A stretch of 64,000 nt of DNA, taken from the NCBI GenBank assembly GCA_029964075.1, contig CM057149.1, positions 27,418,197 through 27,482,196 on the forward strand, written 5' to 3'. The notes under the pieces were generated by a model. The model had not been told where the DNA came from. It saw only the letters and a list, made by a program, of their open reading frames with translations, and ran no database searches. Positions 28,468-40,574 of this stretch are shown piece by piece (within the stretch, counting starts at the first letter, position 1; the number at the start of each line of letters is the position of its first letter). The translations under genes were made by a program, and so were the position numbers. Source of the stretch: Patiria pectinifera. Taxonomy: Eukaryota; Echinodermata; Asteroidea; Valvatida; Asterinidae.

Positions 28468-29641
28468 TCTGTTTTTCTTTGTATTTTCTCATTAAGTGTA
28501 TTATTAAGTTTTTTTGAAGTTTTGATCTGTTTTGGTATTGGTCAGAGTTTTGACAATCAAGTTTTATAGAATTCCTGAACAGCCTTGTAAGTTGAAGGAA
28601 TTATCACTTGAAGTTTTGAGATTGGGTCTATTTAGAAATTACTTGAAGAAAGTTAGATTGTATTGTTTGATTTGATTGATCAGGATCGTTAGACATGTTA
28701 GAGTTCTGTTATTTTCGAGGAAAACTGTGTTGTCAGAAGTTTGATTTATTTCATTGACTTAATTTCCGAGGAATGACTTGGATAGATGCATTGCATTGCC
28801 TTTTGATTATTTAGGTTAATTGTTGACTTGATACTTTTTCTTTTGACATCTGATTTCAGTATTTTGGATGGTGTTTTTTTCATTACCTTTATTGTTTTAT
28901 TGTACATGTTTGAAGCCAAGAGGAGTTGTTTTTCCACAGACTTCTTACTGATTAGTTTGCCATGTTTATTCATTAGTTAGACTTGTCCAAGCTGTTCGTT
29001 TACTGTAGACCTGCATTTCCTTTATTTTCTATTTAGCCACCTAGCTGTTCCATTTAGTTATTCTTATCTGCTTTGGACCTTTGCAAGTTAACTGTTAAGG
29101 AATGCGAATTACCCCCTTGGTGATTAGTCCCACCTGGCATTCAGAAGACAGGGACTACTGTTTATCTTGATCATTAGGTATTCACAAGAAAGTTTGGTGT
29201 TCTTGGCAAGACTGTATAGCAGGTCCACAGGGCATTGTTTATATTACTTTAGACCTAGTGTAGCTTGAGTTTGTTTGCATTGTTTACCTGTTTCTTATTA
29301 TATTCTTTACTCTCTTATCTTGTTAACAGATTTCTGCCAGAAGTGTCTTTAAGGTCCACTTTATACAACACTGTGTTGGTTAAATACTTTTGGTTTTTTG
29401 GGTTTTTTTAGTCTTTGCTCTTACTTGATTTTTGTGGTCTTGGTTTTATAATTATCTGGTCATATTGAAAGTTCTTGTAAATAAATTCTTTTTGTCTTTT
29501 TTGTTCGAAGTCTAGAACTGTGTCCCTTGTCCCTATTAATTCAGTCTCCTCGCGACTTTTCTCTTCAAAGATCCTGAGTTTAGTTTAGTTGTAGTAGTTT
29601 TAGTGCGAGTTCTCCATAGTGTGTCATTTTTCCAGGTTACA
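28468..29641 (+). repeat. Element B 3' LTR, right part
   Basis: T-rich continuation of 16390-16773 after the element A insertion. The last ~200 bp (29440-29641) match the 5' LTR remnant at 14930-15119. It ends GGTTACA. Confidence 0.8.
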
Positions 29642-30062
29642 CAGACAAGACCTATGCGCGAAAAAAAAAAATTGATTACGTCATCAGATCGGAAGTTAGA
29701 ATAAAAAGACCTTTAAACCTTCACAAATTGCTAAAAAATCAACCGTGATAGATATTATCAAGATTTGGCTATATATAGCACAGTTAAAATAGCTCTTGAA
29801 CTTTCCGGTAACAACCTCACAATGACGTCATCAAGTATCATATTACAAGCAATCAAAAATTTCTAGATTTAATCTTTGAAAATCAATATAAAATCAACTG
29901 CTACAAATTTGATTTTGTTTTTTATGGCAATCAATACAATAAAGCAGGGTCTTCATTTTTGGTATTAAGTGCAAAATCACGTGACCCTTACTTCCTGTCG
30001 AAACCGGAAGTGCCTTATTATTTGAAATTGGCAGAAGTTTCGAACTTGCTTTCAACGATGTG
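29642..30062. repeat. Flanking repeat related to 14730-14925
   Basis: ATTTAATCTTTG, TATAAAATCAAC, AAATCACGTGACCCTTACTTCC and ACGTCATCA landmarks recur left of element B (TTTAATCTTTGG, ATATAAAATCAACCG, AATCACATGACCCTTCCTTCC). Element B may have landed in, or be flanked by two copies of, an unidentified dispersed repeat. Confidence 0.5.
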
Positions 30063-30121
30063 AGTGTCTGCCTAGGCAGTACTATACAAAAAAATTACAG
30101 GTGACGTCATCAAATGTTAGA

Positions 30122-30135
30122 GCGCCCTCTGGCGG
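30122..30135. promoter_or_regulatory. CTCF-like motif
   Basis: GCGCCCTCTGGCGG fits the core of the bilaterian CTCF consensus on its complement (CCGCCAGAGGGCGC). A motif match alone does not show binding. Confidence 0.3.
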
Positions 30136-30879
30136 CACATTGAAAAAGTCAAACATGGATTTAAACATGCATATTTTGAGTTGATGTGTGTGGCAAAGTT
30201 TGCTTTTCCAGAGGGGGGGGGGCAAGTGCCCCCTTGCCCCTCGCGACGCCCATTTCCCTGACTTCATACTATAGTTTGACAATTTTGACAGTTTGACATA
30301 AAAGCAGTAGGTTTTGCAATTCATCGATTTCGGTCCATAGTTGGGTAAGTATTTTCCCAAATATTGTTCATTAAATCAGTAACATGAAGTTGAGGCATAC
30401 GTTCCTAATTCGAATTTCGTATACATGATGAACGTACGTTTGTATGACTGATTGGTCATGTTGTTACGGTACCTGATGATAACAAAAGTAAATGTCGCTT
30501 GGTCATGATTGTTAAAGCATAGAGCAATGGTTATAATTTTTGACATCCACTTACCTTGCCAATGTTGAAATCTGGTTCACATTTTTATTAATTATCAGAT
30601 CATAATATTAATTGACAGCATGTTGTTTTAGAAAAGTGAGTTGCGACATCTGTCATTGTCTGTTTTTCTCAGCAGTATATTTTTCAGTTTATGCATATTT
30701 TCATTTCTTTTTTTTGGTTTTCTTTTTTTTAGGCAATTCTTTATTAACAATCATGGAACAAAAAAATCATTACCAGGTCTAAAGCCACAAAGAGATTAGG
30801 CACCTTAATTGGACTATCACGAGCGAGTAGAATTTCCACACGGAGTTCTCCACACACAAAAAAGGACATAATTCAGAAT

Positions 30880-32827
30880 ATGATGTACCTAATAAGTCAA
30901 CGATTCAACAGATTGACGCTGACATGTGCCATTGCACTGTATCATTATGAAGACGTGGCATCATTTCTTCAGAAGTTTGTTCATGTAACAAACCAGCTTG
31001 CTTGCATTATTGTGAGGTGTTTCTTAGAACTTGACTACTTGAAAGTAATGTACTGTGTAGGTGCCTTAATTGGCCTGCATCTTGTTGAGCCCTTCCTCTC
31101 CCTCACATCAGCAGCCACAACATACGCGAAGTTGATACCAGCCTTTCAGCAGTTATACGATGATCTGTCCTCAGTTGGTGCACAGTCTTTATTGGATGTT
31201 GACCAACCCGCTTTCAGTTTCGTCTCAAAGGAGCGATTTGCTGCTACACTGTATGACCAGGATATCTGCCAAGCCATAGCAGAAATATCAGATGTATATC
31301 GCCCACAAGTGGTACAGCTGCTTAATAATATGATTCTGCCAGCTCTTTGGCGATCACCAAGTGGACAGCAAGCACGCACTATCCAGGATGGATTCTGAAA
31401 AATCGGACCAGGCACCCATTCACAATCTTGATGCAGAACGCAGTGAGGGATTCATCAACTACGAGCTTTCAATCAGGGGAGCAAAGCAGCTTGCTAGTGC
31501 TTCATCAGCCCATAGAGCTAGGACCCAAGGAGTTCGTGCTCCAAGACTTCAAAAGTAAAATGATCGTCGCCGCGCTCGAAAGCTACAATAGAAAGCACCT
31601 GGCGCCAGCTTGCTCAGTTGCTCACTATACTATCTCGACACAGTAGAGATCGGCGCTCACTAATGCCAAAAAAGGAGTTTGCATGGCTTCGTAGACAGTA
31701 CCATGGTAAATACGCATGCGCAGTTGTCATACATCGCTAAAAATGAATGATTTTGAAGTGTTTGTTCGCAGTTGGATGATACTGTATATAAATGTGGTCA
31801 ACATCGCTGGAACAATCATTTCATGAAGAACAAAATGCTCTGTACCTTTAGTGTGAAAACTTGTGAAATTTTCCCCCCAAAAAACACATTTCATCAATGA
31901 TATATTGCCAATTAAAATGTCTGGAAATACATGAAAACTTGTCTGAAAGAAATCAAATTTATCTCCAAATTACAGGGACAGATAACCTCTTAAGCACCAA
32001 CAACTGCAAATTGCTAACTTGAGTTCATAACTCACATCTAACAACTGCGCAGTTGTAAAAACATATCTTGTCGTAAAATAGATTTTTCAAAAAAGAGCAG
32101 CGACGTGACATGACTTATTATGCAGCATATAGGGAGGTTGTTGGTTACCAACTAAAAAGGCGGCGACGATCATCGTGTTCAAAGGCCGCTGGCATTTACG
32201 CTTTGAATGGTCGAGGCTTGCGGTCACAGTGCTGTAGCTATAGACATTCCCGAGGGATTGGTATGTTAATGGTCAAAATGTAAATCGCTCTAGAGTTCTG
32301 ACTCCTTGGGTCCTAGCTCTATGATCAGTCAAAGCCAAATCCGTAGATCTTATCAAGAGAAGATCCCCAGGTTCATTTCGAGAGTATTCGAGTGTAGCCA
32401 AAGATATTGTGCCAGAAGTGATGATCAAGTGGAATTCTGTACAGGGTGAGCTCAAGAAAAAGGTACTTGAAGACAACAAATGGCAAATATAGCTGTTGAT
32501 CGCAGAAAGAACCTAGACCTTGATAAACTCAAAGGTATGGGAGGTCCATTTACATCTTCGGACCAGGTCGATGAGTACACGGAATCTACTGATGTAGATG
32601 AACAGACAAAGACTGCTCGGTTATACCTTGTGGTACGGTATGCCCGAGACACTGCCCTTTCCTTGCCCAAAACTAGTGATATATTCCGTTTGATAATAAA
32701 TCACAGAAAGCTTCCAAACACTACATATGCAGCAAACCTGAAGCTATACTTGGCCAATATGACTACAAAAGCAGACGTCACAATGGACGATTTTGATAGA
32801 GCCATGAAAGGTCTTATAAAAAAGTAA
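30880..32827 (+). pseudogene. Internally deleted copy of an unnamed transposon-associated protein
   Basis: Frames in order are: 30880-31398 (VMYCVGALIGLHLVEPFL, LIPAFQQLYDDL, AFSFVSKERFAATLYDQDIC); 31391-31510 in another frame (SEGFINYELSIRGAKQLASA); after the insertion at 31511-32323, VDLIKRRSPGSFREYSSVAK and EVMIKWNSVQGELKKK; then 32480-32827 (NIAVDRRKNLDLDKLKGMG, YLVVRYARDTALSLPKTSDI). I recall similar predicted proteins, often multi-copy, from marine invertebrates, but I know no name or function. The catalytic-sized middle that such proteins have seems deleted at about 31380. Frameshifts and a stop at 32488 separate the parts. Confidence 0.55.
31511..32323. mobile_element. CATAGAGC-ended DNA element (E), copy 2
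   Basis: 813-bp copy without the MITE. Ends are CATAGAGCTAGGACCCAAGG and its complement. The flanks ATCAGCC (31504-31510) and ATCAGTC (32324-32330) are a 7-bp target duplication with one mismatch. It interrupts the protein remnant at 30880-32827. Most of its length is near-identical to 10937-12112. Confidence 0.9.
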
Positions 32828-33289
32828 TCAAGCATGAATATTGACCCCTGCAATGACTTCTGAGGATATTGAAATGTAGTATTCTGTATATTTTCCTCCC
32901 AATTCATCATACAGTCAAACATGTCACTCTGGCCACCTTGATAATGAGGTCACCTGCTCAGTCTGGCCACCTTTGGTTGGACTAGACAGCAATTGTACAT
33001 GTACATGCACATGTATTACACAACCTTTCCACTTTGACCACCTGTTATATTGTGGCCACATTCCACCGGTCCCTCGGATGGCCACTGTAGCCAAGTTTGA
33101 CTGTATTTATATTCTGATTTAATTGAACTTGTTAAAAAAAACTGGGACTGACCTGGGTTTTTTCTGGTAGCTAAGTTATGGAAAGCTGCGTAAAAAGGCC
33201 CATTTAATCTTAGGAAAATGTCTATTATTTTTATTTTTTTTATATTTTGGGGGTATTTCCTGAAACATCTAATTTGCAGTTGTAGCAGG
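32828..33289. other. Intergenic stretch
   Basis: Contains a CTGGCCACCTT / TTTGACCACCTG / CTTTGGTTGG repeat-like motif near 32930-33080 and a short ACATGTACATGCACATGT run. No gene was recognised. Confidence 0.5.
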
Positions 33290-33309
33290 ACGTTTTCTCC
33301 CAACCAGGA

Positions 33310-36300
33310 CGTTTTCTCCCAACATCCAAATGACATTGGTTTCATCCAGACAGTCGAGCACGAGATCCCGTGAGTTGACCCCACCCCTTTTAGGCTGCCA
33401 TATCGACGCATTCCGCCGGCACAGTTTCAAGACGTCAGACATCACATTGCAGACCTCCAGCAGTCTGGCATCATTAAACCCAGTCATCAAACCCATTCGC
33501 ATCGCCTATCGTTATAGTCCAGAAGAGGGATGGCAAAATCCGACTGTGTGTGGATTTCAGAAAGCTCAATTCAAGGACTGTGCAGGATGCCTACCCACTC
33601 CCGAGAAGAATTGTCGAGGCATTAGATGCACTGGGCAAGGCAAAATACTTCTCTTGTTTTGACTTGACCTCAGGGTACCACCAAGTTAAGATGTCAGCCA
33701 AAGATCAACAGAAGACTGCATTTACCTCCCCTATTGGTCTCTTCGAGTTTACTCGAATGCCTTTTGGGCTGGTCAACGCCAGGCTACCTTTCAAAGGCTG
33801 ATGTCTACGTTGTTCGGTGACAGGAATTTTGTCAGTTTGCTGATTTACCTTGATGACATCATTGTTTTCAGCTCAACCCTAGATGAGCATGTGGAGCGTC
33901 TCCGCCAGGTGTTTGCCAGATTGCGGGAGCACGGGCTGAAGTTGAAGGTAGGAAATGTCACCTCTTCCAGACCAGCGTACAGTATCTTGGCCATGTTGTG
34001 TCCACCGATGGCATCACAACTGACCCGGAGAAGATTACTGCAGTTAAGGCTTGGCCAGTTCCTACGTCCAAGAAGGTAGTTCGATCTTTCTTAGGTCTCA
34101 CAGGCTACTATCGAAGGTTCGTGAAGAGTTACGCCAAAGTAGCTGCCCCATTATTTGTCCTGACAGGAGGGAAACGAGGTCTGAAGGATTCACCTTTTGC
34201 TTGGTTCACAGAGTTCCAGATCGCCTTTGAAACGCTTATTGATAAACTCACCTCTACACCTATCCTTGCCTATCCCGACTACGAACGCCCTTTCACTCTG
34301 CAGACTGATGCCTCCCGTGATGGTTTGGGAGCTGTGCTGGTACAGGAGCAAGATGGCCGTGAACGTGTAATCGCCTATGCGAGCCGCACACTCTCTCCGT
34401 CTGAGTCAAAGTATCCGATACACAAGCTTGAGTTTAAGGCGCTCCATTGGGCCCTTACGTCAAAGTTTCGTGACTACCTGTATGGACACCGTGTGACGGC
34501 AGTCACAGACAACAATCCTTTGACATATGTCTTGGATAAGGCGAAGTTGGATGCTTCTAGCCAACAGTGGGTGAGCGACATCGCTGTGTTCCAACTCGAC
34601 ATTGTCTACCGATCAGGGAAGTCTAATGCTAATGCTGATGCATTGTCCCGTATTCCTAGAGCTGAAGTGGCCCGTATCTTACAAAACAAAAGAAGACAAA
34701 AGAAGGAAGCCCAATCCCAGCCGACAGTCTGGTTGTGTCCTGTCCAATCATACCGTTCCCTGAGGCCACACCAAGGAATGCCAAAGATACTGGTGGCAGT
34801 ACTCTGTCATATGCGAATCCGAATGCAGATGGAGCCAAAGTGAAGACTACCCCTATTATGCAAGGACCAGGTATCAAACGAGCCCAAAGAAACGACGTGG
34901 CTATCTCACGAATGATTCAACTGAAAGGTCAAAGGGTAAACAAGCCAAGTAGACGCCAGGCAGCCAAAGAGTCCAAACCCGTTCAGATATTGATTAGACG
35001 ATGGGACCAACTTCAGGTACAGGCAGGCGTATTGGTCTACCGAAAGGAAGATGACAGAGAATTCCGAAACTTTTTGGTTCTCCCTAAAGACTTGCAGCCT
35101 CAGGTGCTCAATCATCTCCACGATAAAATGGGTCATCTTGGTTCAGAGAAGACTATTCACCTGGTGAGAGATCGTTACTACTGGCCTGGTCTGTACACCG
35201 ACACCTGCACATACATCACCAAGTATAATAGCGCTGTGCACTGAGGAAGACTCCCGATACTATGAAGTCTGCCCCTTTGGGAAACATCCGAACAACACGT
35301 CCTCTTGAGTTAGTTTGCATAGATTTCCTTGGTCTGGAGCGGTCTAAGGGAGGCTATAAGCCAGAGATGAAAAGGTGTCAACTGTAGCACGAGTTTTGTG
35401 GCAAAAGTACATTTCAAGTTATGGGATACCTTAGCGGTCACACTCGGACCAAGGCAAGTGCTTTGAATCTTCTGTTGTCGAGGAGCTGTGCAGTTTCTTG
35501 GGAGTCAAGAAAACGAGAACGTCGACCAAGCGGTTCAACCGAACCCTGTTGTCGATGTTGGGGACGCTGCTGCCGACAGAGAAGGAAAACAGGGCAAAGC
35601 ATGTTGAGGCGCTCACACATGCCTACAACTCTTGTCGACATGAGTCCACGGGTTACTCACCATTTTACATGATGTATGCAAGGGAACCACAGTTGACGGT
35701 CGACCTGATGCTTCAGCCGCTAAATTCAGATAATGAACAGGAAGGAGAAGGAGAGGGGCAGCAACGACATTCCAGACACCTAAGACAGCTGGAGAAGCGG
35801 ATGCAAGAGGCATACCATCTGGTGGGCATGAAAATGGAGAAGGCCTAGCTCAAGCAGAAGACTTACTGCGATCGGAAAGTACGCGAACACGCCTTGAAAT
35901 CTGGTGACAAATTCCTAGTGGCGAATAAGACACCTCGGGGAAGATGCAAGCTGAAGGACAAATGGGAAGAATAGCCCTACAAAGTCATCAGGCTGCTGGG
36001 AGACAATCCAGTCTATGTTGTCCGCCAGCTTGGGTCTGCACGCTCAAAGAACATCCACCGCAATCTGCTGACAAAATGTCCGCTCGATGTGGAAGATGAC
36101 GCCCAGACGCATCTTCTTCCTCCCCCTTTGCACTTCCGCGATGCAAAAGATGTAGCCCATGTTGATCTCCCCCCCCCCCCTACAGTTCCGTGACGTAGAA
36201 GACGAAGCCCTTGCCGGTTTACTTCCTCCTCCACAAGAATTCTGTTATGTAGATGATGAACCTGATCCTGTTGGCCACAGCCGTGACAGTGATATCTCTT

Positions 36301-36452
36301 CCAAGATGTCAGACTCTCCTTCAAGACCCGACGATGAGACCGAAGATGAGACCGATGATGCAACTACTTCGGATGTGGGCTTGGAAGCATCGGCACGCCA
36401 CTGCCTCCGAAGGGGAGTCAAGCCTCCATCAAGATTTGGGGACTGGATCTGA
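33310..36452 (+). pseudogene. Element C Pol remnant: RT, RNase H, integrase
   Basis: The RT starts at about the palm: [72 protein letters not shown], with the catalytic [12 protein letters not shown] at about 33840-33875. RNase H (33998-34690) keeps LQTDASRDGLGAVLVQ, HKLEFKALHWAL, VTDNNPLTYVL and NADALSRIP. The integrase zinc finger is HDKMGHLGSEKTIHLVRDRY, WPGLYTDTC. The integrase core is broken by a deletion at about 35360-35530 that removes the catalytic centre. It resumes as RFNRTLLSMLGTL, and the protein ends in RRGVKPPSRFGDWI. Frameshifts at about 33530, 33795, 33960, 34700 and 35500 and stops show it is dead. Confidence 0.9.
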
Positions 36453-37024
36453 TTAGTAAGTTCGTAAATAGATTACGGTCTTGGTTGTTTTTGCCTAAAT
36501 ACCGTAGATTTTTACTTGTTGAACATTGCTGAGGACAGCAATGGATTTGAGATGGCGAGAAAGTAAAAGGGTGAATTTTTAGTTGTTGTTTTTGTACAGG
36601 AGTGACACCCCCTTTAATACTCCATCACTGTGTTTAAGAGTTCAATAGTGCCCCTATGATCTTGGCCTTGCAAATCCCTTGACATTGTATGCGAATTTGA
36701 CCCGGGCAACCTAATTATTTTCCTCAAGACCATGCCTTTTCCAAATAGCCCTTCAACTTGCAGACTGGCAGTGGAGTGAGCACATCACATTTGTTTTGCT
36801 TCTCTTTCATTTGTTTTCTGCCTTGAGAGACTTGGTCTGCTGTAGACTTGGTTGTTTAAGCTTGAGTGTTTTTAGCTGTTTCGGTGTACACACCGAAACA
36901 GCTCTTGTTTTCGTTAAGATTTTTTTTTTTCTTTTTTCTTTTTCTTTTTTTTTTTCTTTTTTTTCTTCTCCTTTTTCAGACTTTTTCTCCATAGGTTTAA
37001 CACATGTTTCTTCCACCAATCCAC

Positions 37025-37860
37025 TTTGCCACTTTTTTAAATCCGATTGATTTCAGACTTGGTACATACTTAGACCTCCACCCACAGATGGTCCTAGAAG
37101 AAATTTGTGATCGTGACGTCATCAGGTGTCGGATTACGTCACATTAAAGATGTATTTTTGCCCATATGTTTTGTACACGTTTTAAAACACTCCAGTTTGG
37201 CATCTTCGTAAATCCGATCGACTTTAAACTTAATTCATACTTAGACCACCACCCACAGATGGTCCTAGACGAAATTCGTGATCGTGACGTCATCAGGTGT
37301 CAGGTTACGTCACATTAAAGATGTATTTTTGCCCCTATGTTTTGTACACGTTTTAAAACACTCCAGTTTGGCATCTTCGTAAATCCGATCGACTCTAAAC
37401 TTAATTCATACTTAGACCACCACCCACAGATGGTCCTAGATGAAATTCGTGATTGTGACGTCATCAAGAGTCAGGTTACGTCACATTAAAGATGCATTTT
37501 CCCCATAGGGTTTGTACACGTTTTAAAACGCTCCATTTCGGCACTTTCGTAAATCCGATCGACGTTACACTTGGTACACACTTAGACCACCACCCACAGA
37601 TGGTCCTTGAAGAAATTCGTGATCGTGACGTCATCAGGTGTTACGTTACTTCACATTAAAGATGCACATTTTTCTCATAGGTTTTGAACACATTTTAAAA
37701 CGCTCCACTTTGGCACTTTCATAAATGTGATCGACTTAATACTTGGTACACACTTAGACCACTACCCATAGATGGACCTAGAAGAAATTCATCATCGTGG
37801 AGTCATGAGGTGTCAGGTTACATCACATTAAAGATGCATTGTTTCCCTATTGGTTTTGTA
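37025..37860 (+). repeat. 171-bp satellite array, five monomers
   Basis: The CCCACAGATGGTCC landmark occurs at 37081, 37252, 37423, 37593 and about 37765, spacings of 170-172. Each monomer carries GTGACGTCATCAGG (a CRE-type TGACGTCA palindrome, degraded in the last unit), CACATTAAAGATGCA and GTACACGTTTTAAAAC. Confidence 0.95.
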
Positions 37861-38214
37861 CATGTTTTTCTTCAAACTGAACTTCGGAAGCACAAGTCTG
37901 ATGGGGTTAAAACTTGATATGCAAATTCACATGGGTGTGTTATAGATGGGAATTGAAGTGACATCATCATCAAATGTCATGTGAAGTCCCTTAAAGGGGC
38001 ATTTTATAGGTCTATATAGGTCTTTTATAGGTCTATATCTACATAACTAAAATGTTCGATTTGGTTGTAACTTGACATGTACATATTATAATGTGCTGTT
38101 TATGTAGATGACATTTATAGTGACGTTACTGATTGTTCATCCCGTGCTCAGAGTATTTCAAATATCCGAAACAGCTTGTGTTTGTCCACAAACACATTTC
38201 TTTTTTTTCTTTTT

Positions 38215-38790
38215 TTTCTTCTCCTTTTTCAGACTTTTTCTCCATAGGTTTAACACACGTTTCTTCCACCAGTCCACTTTGCCACTTTTACAAATCCGAT
38301 TGATTTCAGACTTGATATATACTTAGACCACCACCCACAGATGGTCCTAGAAGAAATTCGTGACCGTGACGTCATCAGGTGTTGGGTTACGTCACATTAA
38401 AGATGCATTTTTCCCCATATGTTTTGTACACGTTTTAAAACACTCCACTTTGGCCTCTTCGTAAATCCGATCAACCTCAGACTTGATACATACTTAGACC
38501 ACCACCCACAGATGGTTCTAGAAGAAATTTGTGATCCTGACGTCATCTGGTGCTGGGTTACATCACATTAAAGATGCATTTTTCCCCATAGGGTTTCTAC
38601 ACGTTATAAAACACTCCACTTTGGCACTTTTGTAAATCCAATCGACGTCAGAATTAGTACACACTTAGACTACCATCCACAGACGGTCCTAGAAGAAATT
38701 CGTGATCGTGACGTCATCAGGTGTAAGGTTACTTCACATTAAAGATGCATTTTTCCCCATAGGGTTTGTACACGTTTTTCTTCAAATCAT
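38215..38790 (+). repeat. 171-bp satellite array, three monomers
   Basis: Continuation of the same satellite with landmarks at 38334, 38505 and about 38676. It is preceded by the same T-rich leader (CTTCTCCTTTTTCAGACTTT) that precedes the first array at 36965. Confidence 0.95.
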
Positions 38791-39472
38791 ACTTTGGCAC
38801 TATATGTCTGATTGACTTTTCACTTGGCAGATGACATTCGAAGTGACTTCATCAAGTGTTCATCATGTGCACAGAGTATTTCAAATATCCGAAACAGCTT
38901 GTGTTTGTCCACAAACACATTTCTAGTTGATTTATGACTTTCTTTGGACATTGATGTTGGTTTTTAGTATTGTTTTTTTTGGTTACATTGTTCTAGGTTT
39001 TTTGACATTGCTACTTATATTTGGTTGTTGTTTTAAACTGTAAAGGTTTTGGGTTTTTTGGGTCTAGGTCACAGTGGTCTGGTTTTCAAAGGTTGGATTT
39101 CATCAAACTTAACTTTTTACCTTGAATTAGGAGTTTTGATTATTAGATTACATTTCCATCTGTTTTCATGAAGGTCTTCATCATACGATTTGATATTGGA
39201 TTCCTTTTGTTTCCTACATTGTTGCTTTGGAGAAATTGCCTCTTTAGATAATTCTTCCATGAAATATTTTTTCTTTGTTTTTTGGGGGGGTTGTAGTGGA
39301 AATCTAAACACTGCCTTGGTTGTCTCTATTCTTAGGATTATCTCGCGATTCCTCCCTAAAAGATTCCTGTTTCACTTTTTCTTGTTGATCAGAAAGAGAA
39401 GCGAGTCTCTACGGTTTAGATTTTTCTGGGTGTTTCTATATTTTTGATCTTGTGCCATTTTTCCGGGTTACA

Positions 39473-40456
39473 CAGGCAAAACTTTGTATTGTGCCAAAAA
39501 AATTAAATGTTTCAGGACATACCGAATAACTTTCATTTCTCATACAAACCCACTGGGACCGTGTGTTTTAAAGCCTAAAAATATAACATTTTAAAAGTCA
39601 GATTTTGTAAAGCCAAAGGTTTAAGTTGTAAGGATATACATGAAATGCATTCAGAAGTGAAATATAAGGGTGTACTTAAAAAAAATAAGAAAGGATTATT
39701 TATTTCTTCGCTTTTACTAAGTTTTTCTTGGCTAAAAATGTGTGGGAGAAAAAAAAACTGCGCCCAAAAAAACTTACATAGATTTTGTGCACAAGAAGAC
39801 AGGGTACCATGCTATGTTTTCAAAGGACTCTTTGAATGCCATGTACAGGGGAGTTAATGGTCTCAAATAATTTTTAAGTATTTTTTCCTTGATTCTCATG
39901 GGTCACTACATATTTTGAGGGGGCAGCTGAAAAAGTGTGGGCTAATACCCATCCCTACTAACGTATTGAAGGCGTCATAAGGACGTTTTGCTGGAAAAAT
40001 AATGGCCAACCCCAGCTTTAGTGTATGTGCTTGCGGCAGTCCATAGCGTTCTACACCTCACTGTTAATGCTGGCTGGCTGTTCTTGCTTCATATGGGCAT
40101 GACTTTGTGTGATGTGTGATGATAAACATTGAGGATAAATTTGCTGAAATCAACCGTGGATGTAGAAATAAACCAGGGTAAATCAAAGCTTTTGAATTGG
40201 TGCAATGAATCCTATATGAGAAAATAATGTGAGATTGTTTGCAATATTGATCCAGATAGGCCTAAAGATGTGCACAGGACATTCAATCTATTTGTTTGCT
40301 CTATGATTCATTTCATGCAAGTCAGCAAAACACGGGCGTCGCTAGACCATTTTGAATGGGGGGGGGGGGGTGCCATCATGAAATTTGCCGACGGACCGTC
40401 ACGCAATACTAGCGACACCCACTAATCTCTATTGTCAGCATATCATTGGTGACACC
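39473..40456. other. Intergenic stretch right of element C
   Basis: Holds a dispersed repeat at 39900-39965 (inverse of 14105-14170), a run of G at 40360-40370 and nothing else recognised. Confidence 0.5.
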
Positions 40457-40574
40457 ACGCGCGCCAGACGACGGCTGTTTCATCATGCACTATGAGTGGT
40501 CCTTGCCTTTTCCTTCATTATCTCGCGGACTGCGCTTATATAGTGCATCATAAAACAGCCGCCGTCTAGTGCGT
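40457..40574. mobile_element. Hairpin MITE-like unit
   Basis: CGCGCCAGACGACGGCTGTT ... CATGCACTAT at the left pairs with ATAGTGCATCAT ... AACAGCCGCCGTCTAGTGCG at the right. The arms are about 34 bp around a ~50-bp loop with a few mismatches. Confidence 0.6.

Larger units (their letters stand above)
14930..29641 (+). mobile_element. Ty3/gypsy-like element B, internally deleted and split by element A
   Basis: An older LTR element on the plus strand. The last ~190 bp of its LTR occurs twice, at 14930-15119 and about 29440-29641, with high identity and a GGTTACA end. The interior (15120-16390) keeps a Gag-like N-terminus joined directly to the pre-integrase zinc-finger region, so protease, RT and RNase H are deleted. 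Its 3' LTR is interrupted by element A. The 5' LTR is truncated at its left side. Similar 3' termini in element C mark a related family. Confidence 0.8.
36868..38936 (+). mobile_element. Helitron/HINE-like non-autonomous element with satellite core
   Basis: The left end has the hairpin AGCTGTTTCGGTG-TACA-CACCGAAACAGCT (36874-36903). The right end has a hairpin TTGTGTTTG-TC-CACAAACAC followed by ATTTCTAG and a T, the layout of a Helitron 3' end (hairpin, then CTRR, then T). The body is 5 plus 3 tandem monomers of about 171 bp. The 3'-end block (ATATCCGAAACAGCTTGTGTT) occurs twice, at 38158-38202 and 38885-38932, each time after a monomer array. No Rep/helicase protein is present. Confidence 0.5.
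33290..39472 (+). mobile_element. Ty3/gypsy element C, 5'-truncated and decayed
   Basis: A pol remnant (33310-36452) is followed by GAGGACAGCAATGG (36531-36544) and a long 3' LTR region ending TTTTTCCGGGTTACA at 39472. The ending and the GGACAGCAAT block match element B, so B and C belong to one lineage. No 5' LTR, gag or protease was found. A tandem-repeat element is inserted in the LTR region. Confidence 0.8.
36550..39472 (+). repeat. Element C 3' LTR region
   Basis: Begins after GGACAGCAATGGATTTGAGA and ends GCCATTTTTCCGGGTTACA. The left border is approximate. The tandem-repeat element at 36868-38936 accounts for most of its length. The last ~530 bp are T-rich and carry TCTCGCGATT, as element B's LTR carries CTCGCGAC. 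Confidence 0.6.

Noticed and set aside
37025..38790. Regular repeats resembling a CRISPR array
   Set aside because: Whole 171-bp monomers are similar, with no short repeat plus unique spacer pattern; it is a eukaryotic satellite.
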